Shown here piece after piece: positions 21,413-35,300 of a stretch of 41,615 nucleotides of DNA. The notes beneath the pieces were generated by a model that did no database searches, was not told the DNA's origin, and saw nothing but the letters and a program-made list of their open reading frames with translations. Origin of the DNA: Podaxis mareebaensis (Eukaryota; Basidiomycota; Agaricomycetes; Agaricales; Agaricaceae); NCBI GenBank assembly GCA_018524725.1, contig JAEUWP010000496.1:1-41615 (forward strand). The letters run 5' to 3'. Positions within the stretch are counted from its first letter, which is position 1. Each line of letters starts with the position of its first letter. A program made the translations under genes and the position numbers.

Positions 21413-23723
21413 CTATTTGATGCCACTCACTCCAAGGTAATATATGAATAACCTTCTCGTGTGGAATCTCGTCCTATCCCCCATCCGTTTGTTCAGCGTC
21501 ATATCTCCAAGCGCATAGACGTATATCGAAAATTGCTGAGTATCCTGGCGGACCTCGGGGTCGCAGTATACCTGGGCGAACTGGCCAGTGTGCCACCAAT
21601 TCTTGTCTTGTGGGGCTCCTGTGCCACCATAGTAGAGTATGCGCTCACGCAAGTCATCGCAGATAGGCCCTATAGATCATGTATGTAGGTAACAGGGCAA
21701 CAGGGAGTATGCCGTACCTAGAGCAAAACGCGCGAAGTCCCTGTTTTTCTCTGGGTCTCGTCTGTTATGACTTCAACAACAGTCGAGAATGATGTGAAAG
21801 AAATCTCATACATGAATCCTTCTGCGTTCATCCATTCTTCGACCTCAGCCTCCGTTGCGGGACAGGATTTAAGCTGAAGGAGTTTCTCATATGTCTTCGG
21901 CTTGCGGCCGTCGTGTTTCACTCGTGGAGGTGTAGAATCCTTGCCATTGTACTCGAAGTCGAAAGCCTTCTTGAATTCTTGCTTGGCGAAACTGAACATG
22001 AGTTCCTTAAGCTTAACGCCGTCCATAATATCGCCACTCCCACTGTCTCCTTTGATGTGTCGACGGAGGGTGTTTGCAAGAGTTGTAAAGAGCGTTCTCG
22101 AGAGTTCTTGCTCTGCATTCTCACACTCATAGAACACCTAGGACGAAACAATCAACAGCCATCTTCTGGGTACTATACCCAATCCTTACCGTCATGATGT
22201 ATATATAGGTAACCGAGACTCTTGTTTGCGAGTTATCCGGTGTCTTGTGATCATTCCAGGATATGATAATGCCATTCTGACGAATGGGGTGATCAGTAGG
22301 GTCGGCTGAGGCATAAGCCTTGTCGATACGCATCAAGTTCCAAATCCCGGTTGAGGCGTTCCTGAGAATAGACCTGTACTGTGCACAGGTGTCCGCCGTC
22401 GCTGAATCTGAGAACAATAGAATATCAGATATGGTCGATTCAATAAGCGGCGACGGACCTTGAGCGGATTCCAGAGGAATGGAGATGCCACTGGCACCAA
22501 ACGCAGTGAGAGGATGCAGAACAGTCGATCATTGGTTTCTTACCTATAAATTTGGTTCTTAACGTAGGTTTCCAGGTCCCTGTCGTTGGCATCTGGGACA
22601 TAGTACAGCTGCGAATTTCGCGCCGCAAACGCGCAACCAGGACCTCGCGTATGGTCCAAATTGGGAGGAACGTCCCCGTAATCATACCCAAACTCCGACC
22701 TGAATCGGTTTTTGGCATAGGTGTCGAGAGACGCCTTGAGAAGCTCATCTGTGGAGGGTACAGCATTATTGCCCTAAACCCACAATAAGTGGGAAAGAAA
22801 CAGGGACCTGACAACAATAGGATGGGTCACCTCGAGTCGGGCTGCATCCCTGTACGCGGATTCCTGGATTCGATCTCGGACAGCCTTAGTCTCAGACACT
22901 GTCCTGTAGAAGACCTGGTTGTGTTTTATGAGTGAGTTGAAACCCCTCTAAGACTATTCACTCACCCCGCAATAGAAAATGACTGCAAGCTCTGCCTGAA
23001 TCGCACCTTCAATTAGACTGCTATGAGCATACACCAAGACTGCATTGCTCATGAAGGTATCTTGGTCTTCCACTCTCGCGTCATACGTTCGTTTATAGTC
23101 AATATACTCCCATTTTCCCTCTGTGTCGCGCGAGATGAGGGTGTTTGCTATGGTGGAAAAGTCGCTGACGGCGATTTCTGGTAAACTCAAATGAGTGAGA
23201 ACTTCCATGATAAATTTCGGACATACGTTCCATCCAGCGTGGTAGGTTGAATTTGCTGTTGGAATTCGTTATAAGATGGCGGCAAGTTCGGATTTAAACT
23301 TGCCTGAAAATAACAGCCTTGAGATAGTTGTCGGTTTGTGTCAAGACACCTGACGGAGTAATGCTGCATAGTTTCGCGAATGTTTTAACATCACTGAAGA
23401 CGCCCGGTGGCTGCACGTTGGTCGCCTCATCGTCATAGTTGTATTTGTGGACTTCGCGGAAACGATTCATTGCGATTTTCTTGAGGAGGATTTCCAAGTC
23501 ATATGTATCGTTCGCAGGGTCCTGAAAAATGGTAGGCTCAGTGGGTCGTACCAGAAGGGAGTGAGAGTGAGGGCAAGACCTGATTAAGGAGCGTGCAGGC
23601 ATTGGCAGTCAGCTTTCTGACCAGCTTGTCCTGTGCTTGCTTCTTTAACGCCTCCGTTGTCGTCCTACGGCCTCCCATGATGTAGACTTTGCAGTATGCA
23701 CTGGAAAGAGTTACTTCGCTCAC
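21413..23723 (-). CDS. Multi-module protein of unknown function, paralogue 1 (three modules)
   Basis: ATG 23723 opens a 48-codon exon ending TANACTLLNQ; intron 23522-23579 (58 nt) then leads to LLKKIAMNRFREVHKYNYDD. Three modules follow one another. Each has a helix exon, a phase-0 intron in modules 1 and 2 (absent in module 3), then an [RK]FRxx..YxY..PP segment, and beta-type strands ending IFYCG (22960), YIYIMT (22200) and FIYYLG (about 21430). Module 2 starts VFYRTVSETKAVRDR and continues LLKASLDTYAKNRFRSEFGYDYG. Module 3 has KKAFDFEYNGKDSTPP. The frame closes with TAG at 21413. Introns of 46-58 nt were placed by hand, and one appears to use a GC donor (23303). No known domain is recognised, and I infer no function. 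Total length is roughly 600 residues. Confidence 0.6.
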
Positions 23724-24778
23724 GATCCGATGTGTCAGAATACGTCGTTCCCATATATCGGTATATGTAGTGACGGTAGGTCAATGGTAAAGGCCAGTCG
23801 AAGGACTCCACAACCAATAACAGCAGTCAACCATCCTGTGCTGTTCAGCGTCAGGCGTGAAATCTAGACTTTGTTTCGATGCCATTGACGAAGAACCCCC
23901 GAAGTTGATATGAAGAAGCAGTTAGAGTTCAGCACTCGGCCAATATAGCGCACTGACGGTATGTTATGCCGAGGCAGGTGTAACATGCGTTGCCTAGGCG
24001 CAGCTATCTACATTTAGCTCTTCTTTGCTATCTGTGATAGCTACCAGAGGCGTGCAAGGTAAGCGATATGCATCCAAGGGGACTTTTGTCATGATAGTGA
24101 TAACCCGGAATAAGGGTACCAAGTGAGGGACAGGCATGCGTTGCTGTGGAGGAGTGCTGCGACTTGTACGCTGGCCAAGGGCATGTTCCCACGTGCTTGC
24201 TAGTCCGCAACCACCGAAGAACAGGTTTTCGAAGGCCTAATAGCTGAGGTCTTGATTCTGATGTTCTAATTTGAGGCTTCTGAGATACTGCGTATCTCAG
24301 CGCAGTATTCTCGAAGATTGTTATTTGCCGGAAAGGCTAGCCTTGATAAGACTGCGTCGACAGGGAAAGCAGTGACAAAAATGTTGGTGGAGACCGTTTA
24401 ATTTCGATTCGCGGATGTGGTTTCGTTCATTGGTAGTGGAGTTCACCGTTTGACACCTACGCGGAAGCAAGCCTTCGGGAGCTACCGACCTTCTCCAGTA
24501 CGATATGATGAATGTTCTGCCAGACTCATAAAAACCATTCGAGCAGTACAATGATGTACATTCAAGAATCACAACAACAATGGCCTATCCTACATGATGA
24601 CATAAACATAGACAAATACTCAAAGCTTCGCATACGACAAATAGATACAAACCAGTTTTAGGAAATAACACATAGGAAGAATATCACCAACATTTCAACA
24701 TTTCAAAAGCAATGGTGTGACATCGAAAAGCCAAACAGAGGCCCTTATGCTCCAGCACCGGCGACCAGCTTACACCCT
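23724..24778. other. Intergenic, no gene seen
   Basis: There is no ORF with recognisable similarity on either strand. The right part (24560-24778) is AT-rich and lies just after the alcohol oxidase stop, so it probably contains its 3' UTR. Confidence 0.5.
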
Positions 24779-27700
24779 TTAGCGAACTTCTTGGGTAGCA
24801 GGGACGCCCTTGGGAATGGGAGCGTGTGGGACAGGGGCGTGAGGGAGCTTGAGCTTGAGGCCTATACGCGCCGAGGTATATCAGTTTCGACTGTGACACA
24901 ACCGGAAGAGGGGGGATTAAATGAAGAAGGCGTACCGAGGTCTTCGGCCAACAAGTCCGCACCCTTCTCGCCGACGAGGAGTGCAGAGGAGTAGGTATTC
25001 GTGCCCAAGTTTTCCTAAAGAATCCGTCATGTGAGTTACGGAATTTGTTCTTGAGGAAAGAAGGGAAAGAGACGTACGGGGCAGATACTCAAGTCAACAC
25101 ACTTCAAGTTCTGTGTGCCGTAGACGTTGAGGCGGGCATCGACGACACCACCCTGCTCTCTTGGCTTCATAGCTGTTCAAACATCGTGAGCCTGAGGCTA
25201 CCCTAATTATGTGATTGAACAAACGTACCGCAAGTACCTAGGCTGTGCCAGGTCGTCTCGACGTGATCTGTCCAACGTGGTTCGTAAGCGACGCCAAATG
25301 TATGCATAAAGCAATGACGGACCAGAAATCCATTCATCGATAGCCTTGTCGTCCTCTGGAGTATACTTGATGTTCTCATGTACCTTGCTGGCGTCATACG
25401 GCTCACCAGGTCTGTGCCAGGTACCTAATAATCGTCACATTCATTAGCCATCACACTCCTCTCACCTCGAAAGGGCAAAACGTACCCATGTGAAGACCAA
25501 CAGTGAAACCATCAGGCATCAACTCCTTCGCAGTCTTCAAATCAATGTCCTGACACGCGGCAGGCGAGTCAGGGTGGAAGTGTGGGTGGTGAGACGTCAA
25601 CTCGCCGCGGAAGGCTGGTTACGGCTCATGTCAGTTATCGATGCCAGGAACTCGAAATTGAGAGACGTACAGTCCATGCGCCTGGCAACTTCACGAGTGA
25701 CCTTATAACTCCACCTGATCGGGGCAAAGTCGGCCTTGTTGTTCATGAACCCGGAATCGAAGTACGGCTCCTTGTACGGGTTTTGCGATTGAATATGAAT
25801 CTACAAAAATCACAGGTCAGCAATGCAATTGTTCCTCGCGATTGGTAGAGAAGTCAAGCACCCACCTTGCCGCGACTAGCTGGGTACTCCAAATATTGGA
25901 ACCTACAAGTAACGCGATCAACACCGTAGTTGAGACGTAAATGAGACGAGGACGCACATAGTGATATACTTCCCAGGTGGCAACAACGTATGGTCTGCAT
26001 ACGCGCCAGCTACGATCGAGCCAAACATCACAGGCTTGTCTGGTTTATCCTTGAAGTACTTGTTCCAGAACTCGTTAAACTCAGGTCCCATCTCCTTCAA
26101 CTCTTCCTCAGTCGGGCGAATCTTGAATCCAGCATCGATGGCGTTGGAAGAGAGCCGGGCTTTCTCAGGGCTTACTTCCCATTCTTGGAAGAGCTGGATG
26201 TGGGCAGAGGACACCAATTGAATCCTGGATCATTTTTGAAAGGATAACGACACTTACCTCGCGTCGGACTTCAGGGACGCCACGGAGGAAGTCATCAAGC
26301 GTTGGGGACTCGTTCGAGACGCGGTAGACTGTCCACCTGTCAATTACCAGCCCCAAAACGAAGCCGCAAATAGAATAACTTACCGGACAGCGTCGTATAA
26401 TGGTCTTGATACTCCTCACTATCGCACAACCCCCGTCAACCTCTAAATCACAAAACAAAACAAAGAACGCAACTCACCCAACACCTGGCAAATCACTAAC
26501 GACCTTGATATCCAATTTCTTCAACAGCTCCTTATTCCCAACACCACTCCTTTCCAGAATCTGGGGCGTGCCCAATGTTCCGGAACTGAGCACAACGCAC
26601 TTCCTCGCCTTTACGATCGTCTCACGTAGTTGTCCGGCGTGTGCACGGTTACGCGCAGGGACATACGCGACACCGACGGCTTTGTTGCCTTCGAAGATGA
26701 CACGGTTGACGCGGGCGTTCGTGCGTAGGTAGAGGTTGGATTGGACGTCCATGACGCTATGGACGTAAGCTGTTGGTTCAGAGGGGGGGCGTGGGGTAAT
26801 TAATTAGCGGTATGCACGTGTGTATGAAAGGGGGAGACAGACCTGTAGCGGCGTCACTACGCCTTCCGGTGTGCCTGTTGATGTACTTGGCCCAGATTTC
26901 GGAAGCATGGCTAGTTGTCAGGTCTTGGATATCATCTGCGCGACGAGTGTAAATCAGTGTTCTATGGAGTTGTTAAGTAATGCGTACCGCTGAAGGGAAT
27001 ACCGATAGCATCGGCAGCACGCAAGAAGTCTTGAGCGAGAGGGTTGACGCTTCCACCGTTGGAGATTGCGATGGGTCCGTCATAACCGTGTGTGTCGTTG
27101 TTGACGGGTTTCTGGTAGTTCTCAAGCTATTGCACACGCTAAAATTAGCTAGGAAGTTCTAAGGAGTAAGAGGGCCAAAAGGGGAACGTACACGTTTCAT
27201 GAGAGGAAGAAGATCTAAGACACAGGAATATGAATTCTGTGCGATAGGGAGGAGAATAGGAACGTACCTTTGGCCGTCCAGCCGGGCTGCTTGAAGTCGT
27301 CTGTAAAGGCAGTTAGTCTGGGAAGGTCCAGAGGAGGAGGGGAGAGTTTCACCCCAGTCAGATGCAGAAGCCTGAAATGTACCGATGGGTTAAATGTTCG
27401 TGGCGATGTAAATGAAAAATGACGCTTACCCTAGTGTACATCTGGAAGTTGATACTGCAGACGAACGATTGTTAATTTTGCGCTGGACGCGAGAGGATTC
27501 AGGAACACCTTACCTGCTTCCACCGCCTTTAAGTCGCAGGTGTAAGGATTAAAGGCGCAGATAGAAACTAAACAAGAGGATTACGCACCAAGGATGTTGG
27601 CGCATCTAAGGTGGGGTTTAGTGCGAGGCATGCCGATTCTTTGGCAAAGTCCACTTACGGTACAATGGAACGCCTGCCACGGAGGTGGGGGGATTTCATG

Positions 27701-28125
27701 GTGTCGACGTAGAACGTTGCCTTGTCGTTGCTGGGTGGACGTATTCAATTGAAATTCAGAAAGATGGGACAGTGAGGTACGTACATTCCATCGCGTTGCA
27801 TGTTCTTGACAAAGATGCCGGGCCTAAAAAAGATAGGTCAGATTGCGATAACACTCGAAGTGGAAGACTAGACTGACCTGTAGACCCATGGGTCATCGCG
27901 GTTGTTCGCACCGCCTGGGTGCTGTTAGCCAAGAGACCTCTTGGCAGCAGAGGTGACTGACCTTCGATGAGCATGACCTTCAAGTTGGGGTCAGCATACG
28001 CGAGACGGCCGGCGACGACACATCCTATCAAATTTCAATAACTGGGGTGAACGAGACATAGTCTCCGGCATACCTGCGGGACCACCACCGCAGACAATAA
28101 CATCAACTTCCTCAGGGTGACCCAT
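24779..28125 (-). CDS. AOX1: Alcohol (methanol) oxidase, GMC family, AA3_3 type
   Basis: This FAD enzyme oxidises methanol and other short primary alcohols to aldehydes with O2, releasing H2O2; in wood-decay fungi this can feed lignin attack. ATG 28125 gives MGHPEEVDVIVCGGGPAGC with the GxGxxG dinucleotide fold. Next come GGANNRDDPWVY, then GGGSS and the second GMC signature region (VVLSSGTLGTPQILERSGVG, about 26560). The active-site His lies in HVETTWHSLGTC (about 25240), and the catalytic partner Asn in the C-terminal NLGTNTYSSAL. The close match to fungal AOX across the length supports AOX over aryl-alcohol oxidase. I count more than 20 exons, some only 4-8 codons. The protein ends ATQEVR with no PTS1 tripeptide. 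TAA is at 24781-24779. All key residues appear present. Confidence 0.9.
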
Positions 28126-29393
28126 AATAAGATGTCAAATTCAAGAATTATGAACGAGGCGTTCAGAGACACAAATGGAACCTTTTGGGGGAGGTTAAAG
28201 AACTGAGGGAGAGCGATTCTACGCTGCTTAAATATCAATCAAGAGGACCCAAGAGCGAGGGAATAGGTCGACATTTGGAACGGCGAATTTTCCAAGGAAT
28301 TCGGGGGCATTGTCAGGTGGTAGCAACCGTGGACAGGTCACCAGGATAGATGCCCCTTCTTGGAGAAAATCAGGCATACATGAGAATTGTGGCGGGGGGA
28401 GCCAAGTGGGTCGGAACTCGATGTTTGTGACGTATATAGAGAGATAAGGACTCGGCATCCAAATCTTTAGTGCGGCTGACTCAAGGAGAGACCCGCTGAC
28501 GCCTGCGGAAGAAAGATCAATCCGACGAGGGGATGTGTGCGAAGGAGTCTTGGGTCCAAGCGTGACAATTGAGTTGAGTGGAAATGGACTACGAGCGCCA
28601 CTTTATTCCCCAAGCAGAAGACTAGAAGCGAGAGAGCAAGAACTTGATTGAAGAGAAATATAGATGAGCGGTGGTTTCCCGACAAGTTGTGTCGGCAATT
28701 TCGGTGAATTCTTCGAGGAGTGAATACACGAGGGGTATTGCTGAGGAACAGGAAGACTACGATTCGATGGGCGGGCAATGAACGCCTATGGGGTCTATCC
28801 GTGGACAAGGGAGTGGCACACATGACAATAAAGGACCTGCGAAAAGAAGAAGGATAATGGTTTATGCAGGGCTGAGGAATGTGTTGGTAGATGGAAAGGT
28901 ATTGATATGGCTGTTGAATAGGAGTATGTGGGAAGATGTCGATGGAGTGGTGGGAGAGAGAAGAGCCGGACTTGGAGAAACAAGAAGATTTGATGATAAA
29001 TGGCCTCCTTCTCTAGACGCAGACGGCACAACGCAGGATATTCTTGACCTGGCTGCTCTCAGATGACCATCCCCTCCGTTGTCAATTTCAAAATAATACA
29101 TTATGTAATTCTCATTTGAGATTTCCCACGGTACATCCCTGCCCCCATCCAGCGGTGCTCAGCGACGTCGGTGATGGCAGCTCTCAGGCCATCCTCCTGC
29201 TGCCGGCGACAGGTTGATACCCCCACAGGGTAAAACTGCGTACAATACACCAAGAGTACACTTCAAATCTTGGGACTGTGGTCGCCGCTACGGTTCAGAG
29301 TCGCACGTGGTCCTACCATATCCAGAGCGGCGAATACATGACGCATTCCAAAGTTCGTGGCGGAATCTGCTCAGCACAGGCAACCGATAGGCA
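28126..29393. promoter_or_regulatory. Divergent intergenic region between alcohol oxidase and Fab1-type kinase
   Basis: The two genes diverge from this 1.27-kb region. On the minus strand a TATATA core lies at 28433-28438, about 310 bp upstream of the oxidase ATG, and is the best TATA candidate. The stretch has no convincing ORF. Small frames on both strands have no recognisable family. Confidence 0.4.
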
Positions 29394-32300
29394 ATGGCAG
29401 AGCACAAACCACTGCCAGCTCTCCCAGCCACTCACAACCTCCTTACTCTCTCCATAGATGCCCGTGCACACCGCGCACGCCTCATCCGCCATATCCTTTC
29501 CGAAGTCGCTGACCCGGTAATCCAGAGCAGACTCGAGGGCTGGGCGCGCACCATTGAAGAGGCCTTGGATGAGCTCAGCAGTTGTATTGGTCGTGGAGAC
29601 TGGCTGGCAGGTATTCGCAGACGAAGAGAATCACAACTCCTGGCCAGGTTAGACTCATTGCTTGCAGAGCGGACGGTTCAGCCAGAGCCCAGGAAGGACC
29701 CGTCAAAAGAGAACAGGCTGCAGTCCTCTGCTAGTCCAAACCAACACCCACCGCCGTCGCTCGCATTCCCGTCGGTGAACGATACACAGTCCAACCGCAC
29801 CCGGGGCCGAGAGGTCCTCCAACAGTTACGCGCACACCTATCCCGCCACAACGTGCCCACGCCCGACGCACAGCAGCTTCATCTTCTGCTTTGTCTTGCG
29901 CCCTGTACTACTCGTGTACACTTTCCAGCAGAGGATCATGGATTCGATATCATCCCAGGCAACATTAGCTGTACATTTATCTCATCCAAATTTTCCCTCC
30001 CATCAGATGTGGACCACATCGAAACCGCAGTGCTCTATGGAATGAAAGAGTGGGATGGTCAGTTCTACATCTCCCTTCTCTCCCCTAAGCTTATTCTCCC
30101 ATATCTCCGGCAGACTCTCCCGGTCTCCGCATCGTCGGCGGCACATTTTCATTCAAAGGCGTCGACACACTCTCCCAACACCAAGCCCTGGCGCAGGTCC
30201 TCCGTATCTCAGTTTATATTCACCTTTCTCTCCTTCTCGAGCAACACTTCCTCGCAGATTCACATGTCCCCATCAAATTTCCCCGCCCCCAGTTCTCCTT
30301 CCCATCCTCTCTCGCTCCATCCGAGAATGGCTTTGGGTCACCATCCGGAGCTACAGAAGGCTTCAAGGATAAACCCCCGTCCTCGTCCTCCCGCAGTCCA
30401 TTTTTACCTCCTGGGATCCTATCATTCTTCTCGAGAAAAAAAGGTCTCTCTCACCGAGCCCAGACCGTTAACCAGACTGGTAGCCGGGGCTCCTTGGATC
30501 TGATTTCAAATGCTTCCGAGCTGGTCCAAGATGAGCCTGCTACTTCAAGATCGCCGAGAAGGTCGATCGATGACTCTGGTGCGGGCACCGGTGTCTCACG
30601 GTTAAGAAGGTTTTCGTTCATGGGAGGACACGAGAGAAGACCCTCATTGAGACGGGCTCCTCCGAACGTGAAGGATACACATGTGCATGAACCTGGACAC
30701 CCGGAATCGACAGATGGGCCTTTTACGGCTGCGCTGAAACGGGTTGAACGTTCGAGGAGTCTACTCTCGACTTCTTTTGGTGTTACGTTCTTCCCGCCTT
30801 CGTTACTCGTTGATCTTGCGGAGAAGGAGACGAAGACTCCGAACCGCCGGTTAAAGGGTGATGAGAAAACCGCGCTTGCGGGTATCCTGGGGTGGACGGG
30901 GAAGGATGCAGCTGGAAGGGGGATGTCCGGTGTACCTGGCTTCGTTCGTCAACAAGAGTTTTCGTTCCTTCAATCACTCCATGTTCCGGCCTCCCAACTT
31001 CCACCGTCATCGTCGACTCCGACTCATTCAGCTGCAAACTCTGATCCACAACCCTCATCTTCATCCTCGGCTCTCACTGCGTGCACGCTCTACCCAAGTG
31101 CCTCAACCCTTTGTTGTGGTCGTCCTCAGTGGCTTACGTACCGATATTTCTCGCCTAATCCAACCGAGGACCAACGCTTGGGTGAAGCGATACTCGAACT
31201 CCTATCCACGGCAGATCTGCCGTGTGCTACACCTGGTTGTACGTTTAAAACCGGAGAACATGAAAAGAGAATCGTGCACGGTGGGTTTCGTATTACGATC
31301 AAGATACGGGATGCAGAGGGGTTTGATTTGAAGGAGAAAGAAAGGCAGAACATAGATATGTGGGAGAGTTGTAGGATTTGTGAGAAGGAGACCGAAAGAT
31401 CTGCGATGACGAATGGGACGTAGTATGTACTCTTTCTTCCGCTCTGACTTTACGTATCCTGACAACGGACTGCGTACATAGCTTATTCTCTTATGCCAAG
31501 TTTCTTGAGCTTTTAACCTACTCCTCGTCAATATATGTGTTATCGCCTTCACTCTGTGAACACACAACACCATCACCACCACCTCCGAATCCGAGCCAAC
31601 ATCCACCTTCATCCTCGTCAAGTACATCGCCATCCGCCTCTCATCCAACCACGCAGCCACACCCGCATGTTCCAGAATCAAGACTAAATATAATCCGGCA
31701 CTTCAGTGTCCAACATGCGACAGTCTCGTTCTCACTATCGATTGTGGATGATATATTCGAGTTACGGGTGCCAAGGCTACAAATCAATGGAGGATCCGAG
31801 TTAGAACGAGAACGCGGGGAAAGAATGGAGAAGATAGCTTCCTCCGCCGATCACCATCCTAATGGTACTACCAAGGGAAAGGAAGGGGGGATGAACACTG
31901 GGGGTGGGGATATTGATGTCGATGCAGCAGAGGAAGACAAGAAGGTTCTCCGACGTGAGATTAAACGATGGTGGGAGGGCATCACGGATCATATGGACAA
32001 GCTCGTGAGTTCCTGTTCCTGTACCCTTTTTCACGTGAACTCATCCCCTGACTTAACACACCCCTATTTTGTCAACCTACCGCGGTTGTTTATAGGAACG
32101 CTTACTTGCAAGTGACACAAGTGATTCTTCGAGCTTTAAAAAGTTACCGAGGTTGCCATCTGTTGATGATGCGTATGATGACTTGCATGTTGCTGTCCGA
32201 GAGGGAGGTACTGGGGAGGAGGAAGATGCCACGAGGACTCCACGAGCGGTACCTCTGAAGGAGCTGCCGCCTTTGGGACCAGGAGTGCCGCCAAACACAC

Positions 32301-35300
32301 CGGAGTCGAAGGTATCTGCTAGTGCTGGAGACGAGGAAGACGTGACCAAGACGCCTACGCGGTCAAGAAATGGTGGCTCAGGCCAGTTAGGTGTTCATCG
32401 TGCGGACGAAGATGAAGAGAAGACACCAACGATAGAGGAGGCAAAGGAACCGTCGATCATTACCACCAGCGCGGATGATGTCTCGCAAGAGATTGCGGCT
32501 ACTACTTCCGTCATTTCCGTATCCACCTCGACATCTACCGTATCAACACCGACACCAACCCCTTCAGTTCTCACATCATCCACGTCTGAAGACAGGGACC
32601 CCCGTGAACTCCTGGAAAACCTTCGGCAGACATTCCAACGCGCTGAACACGACCTATATGTACAGCTCTCACGTACGCCCGAAAACACGCTCAACGATGT
32701 CCGGAGAGCATTTACGTCTACCGCGAAAGGTGCGCAGAAGCGGTTGGGCGCGTGGCAGAGAAAACATCTGGCTGGGTTGGTCAATGGTAAAAGTGATGGC
32801 GGCGGTGGTAGCAAGGCACGGGTACGTGTGGATGAAGAGGTGTTGAAGGAGTTAGGGGTGAAGGATGTGAAGGAGTTATTGATGAGTGAGGGGAAGGGGA
32901 GTGCGGGGTTGGTGAAATGTGCCGAGCCGGAGTGGTGGGCGGGCGGGTGTCACGTCGTCCCTGGGAGTAGTGTAATTGTGAGGGAGGACGATTGGGGGAG
33001 TATTATTGCTTTCACACTGAGGTATGTATCTGCAAATTTGTGTTTCTATTACCTATTGAAATTCGACTTTGTTGCAGTTCTCCGGATTATCATCGTGAGC
33101 TTGCCAACCTCGCTGTGAATCGTACAGCACCTTCGACGTCACCTCCGCCGACACCTCCCCCTCCCCCATCACGGAACCATTCTGCAGGACCCTCATCCTT
33201 CTTCACGACTACCACAGGCAAACTCTTCGGCACATCGACCAACCCCCAGCCAGACCCAGACCGGGATGATGTAGTTTGGCACGAACCTGAACCCTACTCC
33301 GCCGTCATATCCCGCAAAGAACACCCCCGAGACCAAACATCCATTCTCTCCATTCGTGAAGTTCTACGACACAAGTCCCCCGCCATTGATCCGTCGACGG
33401 GACTTCCTCTATCCGGCACGGGGAAAACGAGCAGTAGTAACAGCGATTCACAGCAGACAAGTTTAGCGCTCGCGTCCGTGTATGCCAAGCCGGATGTGAA
33501 GGTATCAATGCAGGCTGCTGGCGGAGAGGTTAGTGTGGCTGGTACTGGAGCTAGACAAAGACAAGGACAGGGGCAAGTTGTGGATGCGGTAGAAAGCGCA
33601 GGCAAGATTTTGCATGAAATTGAGGCTGTTGTTACTGGTGAGGGTGGGAGTAGTGGATCGAGACCAGATACTGCCCAGTCGCGCAGGACGCATACAGGAA
33701 GTGGTAGTGGAGACCACACTAGATTCGAAGGAACGGACGCGACGAAGCACGGAAATGTGACGTTAGACGCACATGCGCAAGCGCCGAGGCCCACATCGCC
33801 GGCTTCGGACCACATGACTATGTCAACGTCAAGTTATGTCGATACGCATATAAGGAGAGGAAATGCGGAGTCGATCTTGTCGATTGGGAGTGAGGCGACT
33901 GTGTCGAGGAGGCTGGAGAGGGCGCCTACGCCTCCCCCTAAAGATCGGGGGGAGGATAAAGGGACAGAGGAAACGAAGAAAGGCCCTGCAACCTCCCCGA
34001 CGAAAGATTTACCAGGTACCCCGAGCGGGTCGGTGATTCATCAACCCACGCCCTCTTCGTCGTCATTTGCAAACACGATCGCGAGCAGTTTGAACATGGC
34101 CATGCGTTTTGTCCTGAACCAACCTGACCGCAAATCTCCTGTGAATCCACCACCGCCTGTACCGAAGAAGAAACCACACCACAATTTACTCCTTGTCGAC
34201 TTGAACAACATCGATGAACGTCCTCATATCAAGTACGACTGGACGATTGGGAAGAGACTAAAGTTTAGCTGTACGGTGTATTATGCACGGCAGTTTGATT
34301 TGTTGAGGAAGCGATGCGGGATTGACGACACATTTTTGAAGAGTTTGGAGAGAAGTGTGAATTGGACTGCAGTTGGCGGGAAGAGCAGGTCGAATTTCTG
34401 GAAGACTCTCGACGAGAGATTTATTATCAAGACGCTGGTGAATGCATGGAATGTTGCTGATTTGTGAGTTATATACCTCTTCTTGTGCTTGGTGGTATTG
34501 ATGTGATTGCGATTATGTAGGCAGGTGCTCATCGAGTTGGCACCGTCCTATTTCCGGTATATTGAATCGACGGCAAGCAGGGCTACGGTTCTGGCGAAAC
34601 TGATCGGGTTTTACACTATTGAAATTCGTAACCTGGAAACGGGCACTGTACAGTCCAAGGCAGACCTGCTGGTGATGGAGAACCTTTTCTATAATCGCAA
34701 GATCAACAAGACGTTCGATTTGAAGGGGATTCAGGGGAGGAAAGTCAAGGCAAAACAAAACAGGACGGAGGGGTCCAAGACGTTGTTTGATAACGAGTGG
34801 ATTGAAGGTGGGTGTTTCTGCCTGTTTGTGACGAACGAATTGATATACGGTGGTTTACAGGCCAACAACGGACGTTGATGCTGCTTCAACCACACTCAAA
34901 ACGCATCTTAAGAGAGGCGATACGGAGTGATGCCGACTTTTTGGCGAGGAGTAATATTATGGATTACTCGTACGCCGCATTTCTTAGAGGTGTCTCGGTG
35001 TGTTCCGCTTACCTCTTGATTCAGGCTTTTGCTTGGTATCGATGAGGAGAAGAAGCAGATTGCTTGTGGACTCGTTGACACGATAGGTAAAGCTCAAGTA
35101 TCCTGATATGCTCACGTTCAGTGTACTGACCGACGCGCCTAGGCAGTTATACTTTCGCCAAGACACTAGAATACAAGGCGAAGCATAATCTACAGTCTGG
35201 GAAAAACGTCACTGTCGTTCCGCCGGCAGAATATCAAGAGCGCTTTGTCAATGCTCTGGAGGACTATTTCCTTGCGTGTCCTGGTATGTTACCAATGCTT

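Noticed and set aside
24791..26732. Plus-strand ORFs such as 24791-24994, 25961-26221 and 26400-26732
   Set aside because: They lie antisense to alcohol oxidase exons with clear GMC motifs.
28788..29101. Small ORFs on both strands upstream of the kinase
   Set aside because: They overlap each other, have no motif and lie in the divergent promoter region.
33294..33815. 173-codon minus ORF within the kinase gene
   Set aside because: It is a shadow of a Ser/Thr-rich linker exon read in sense.
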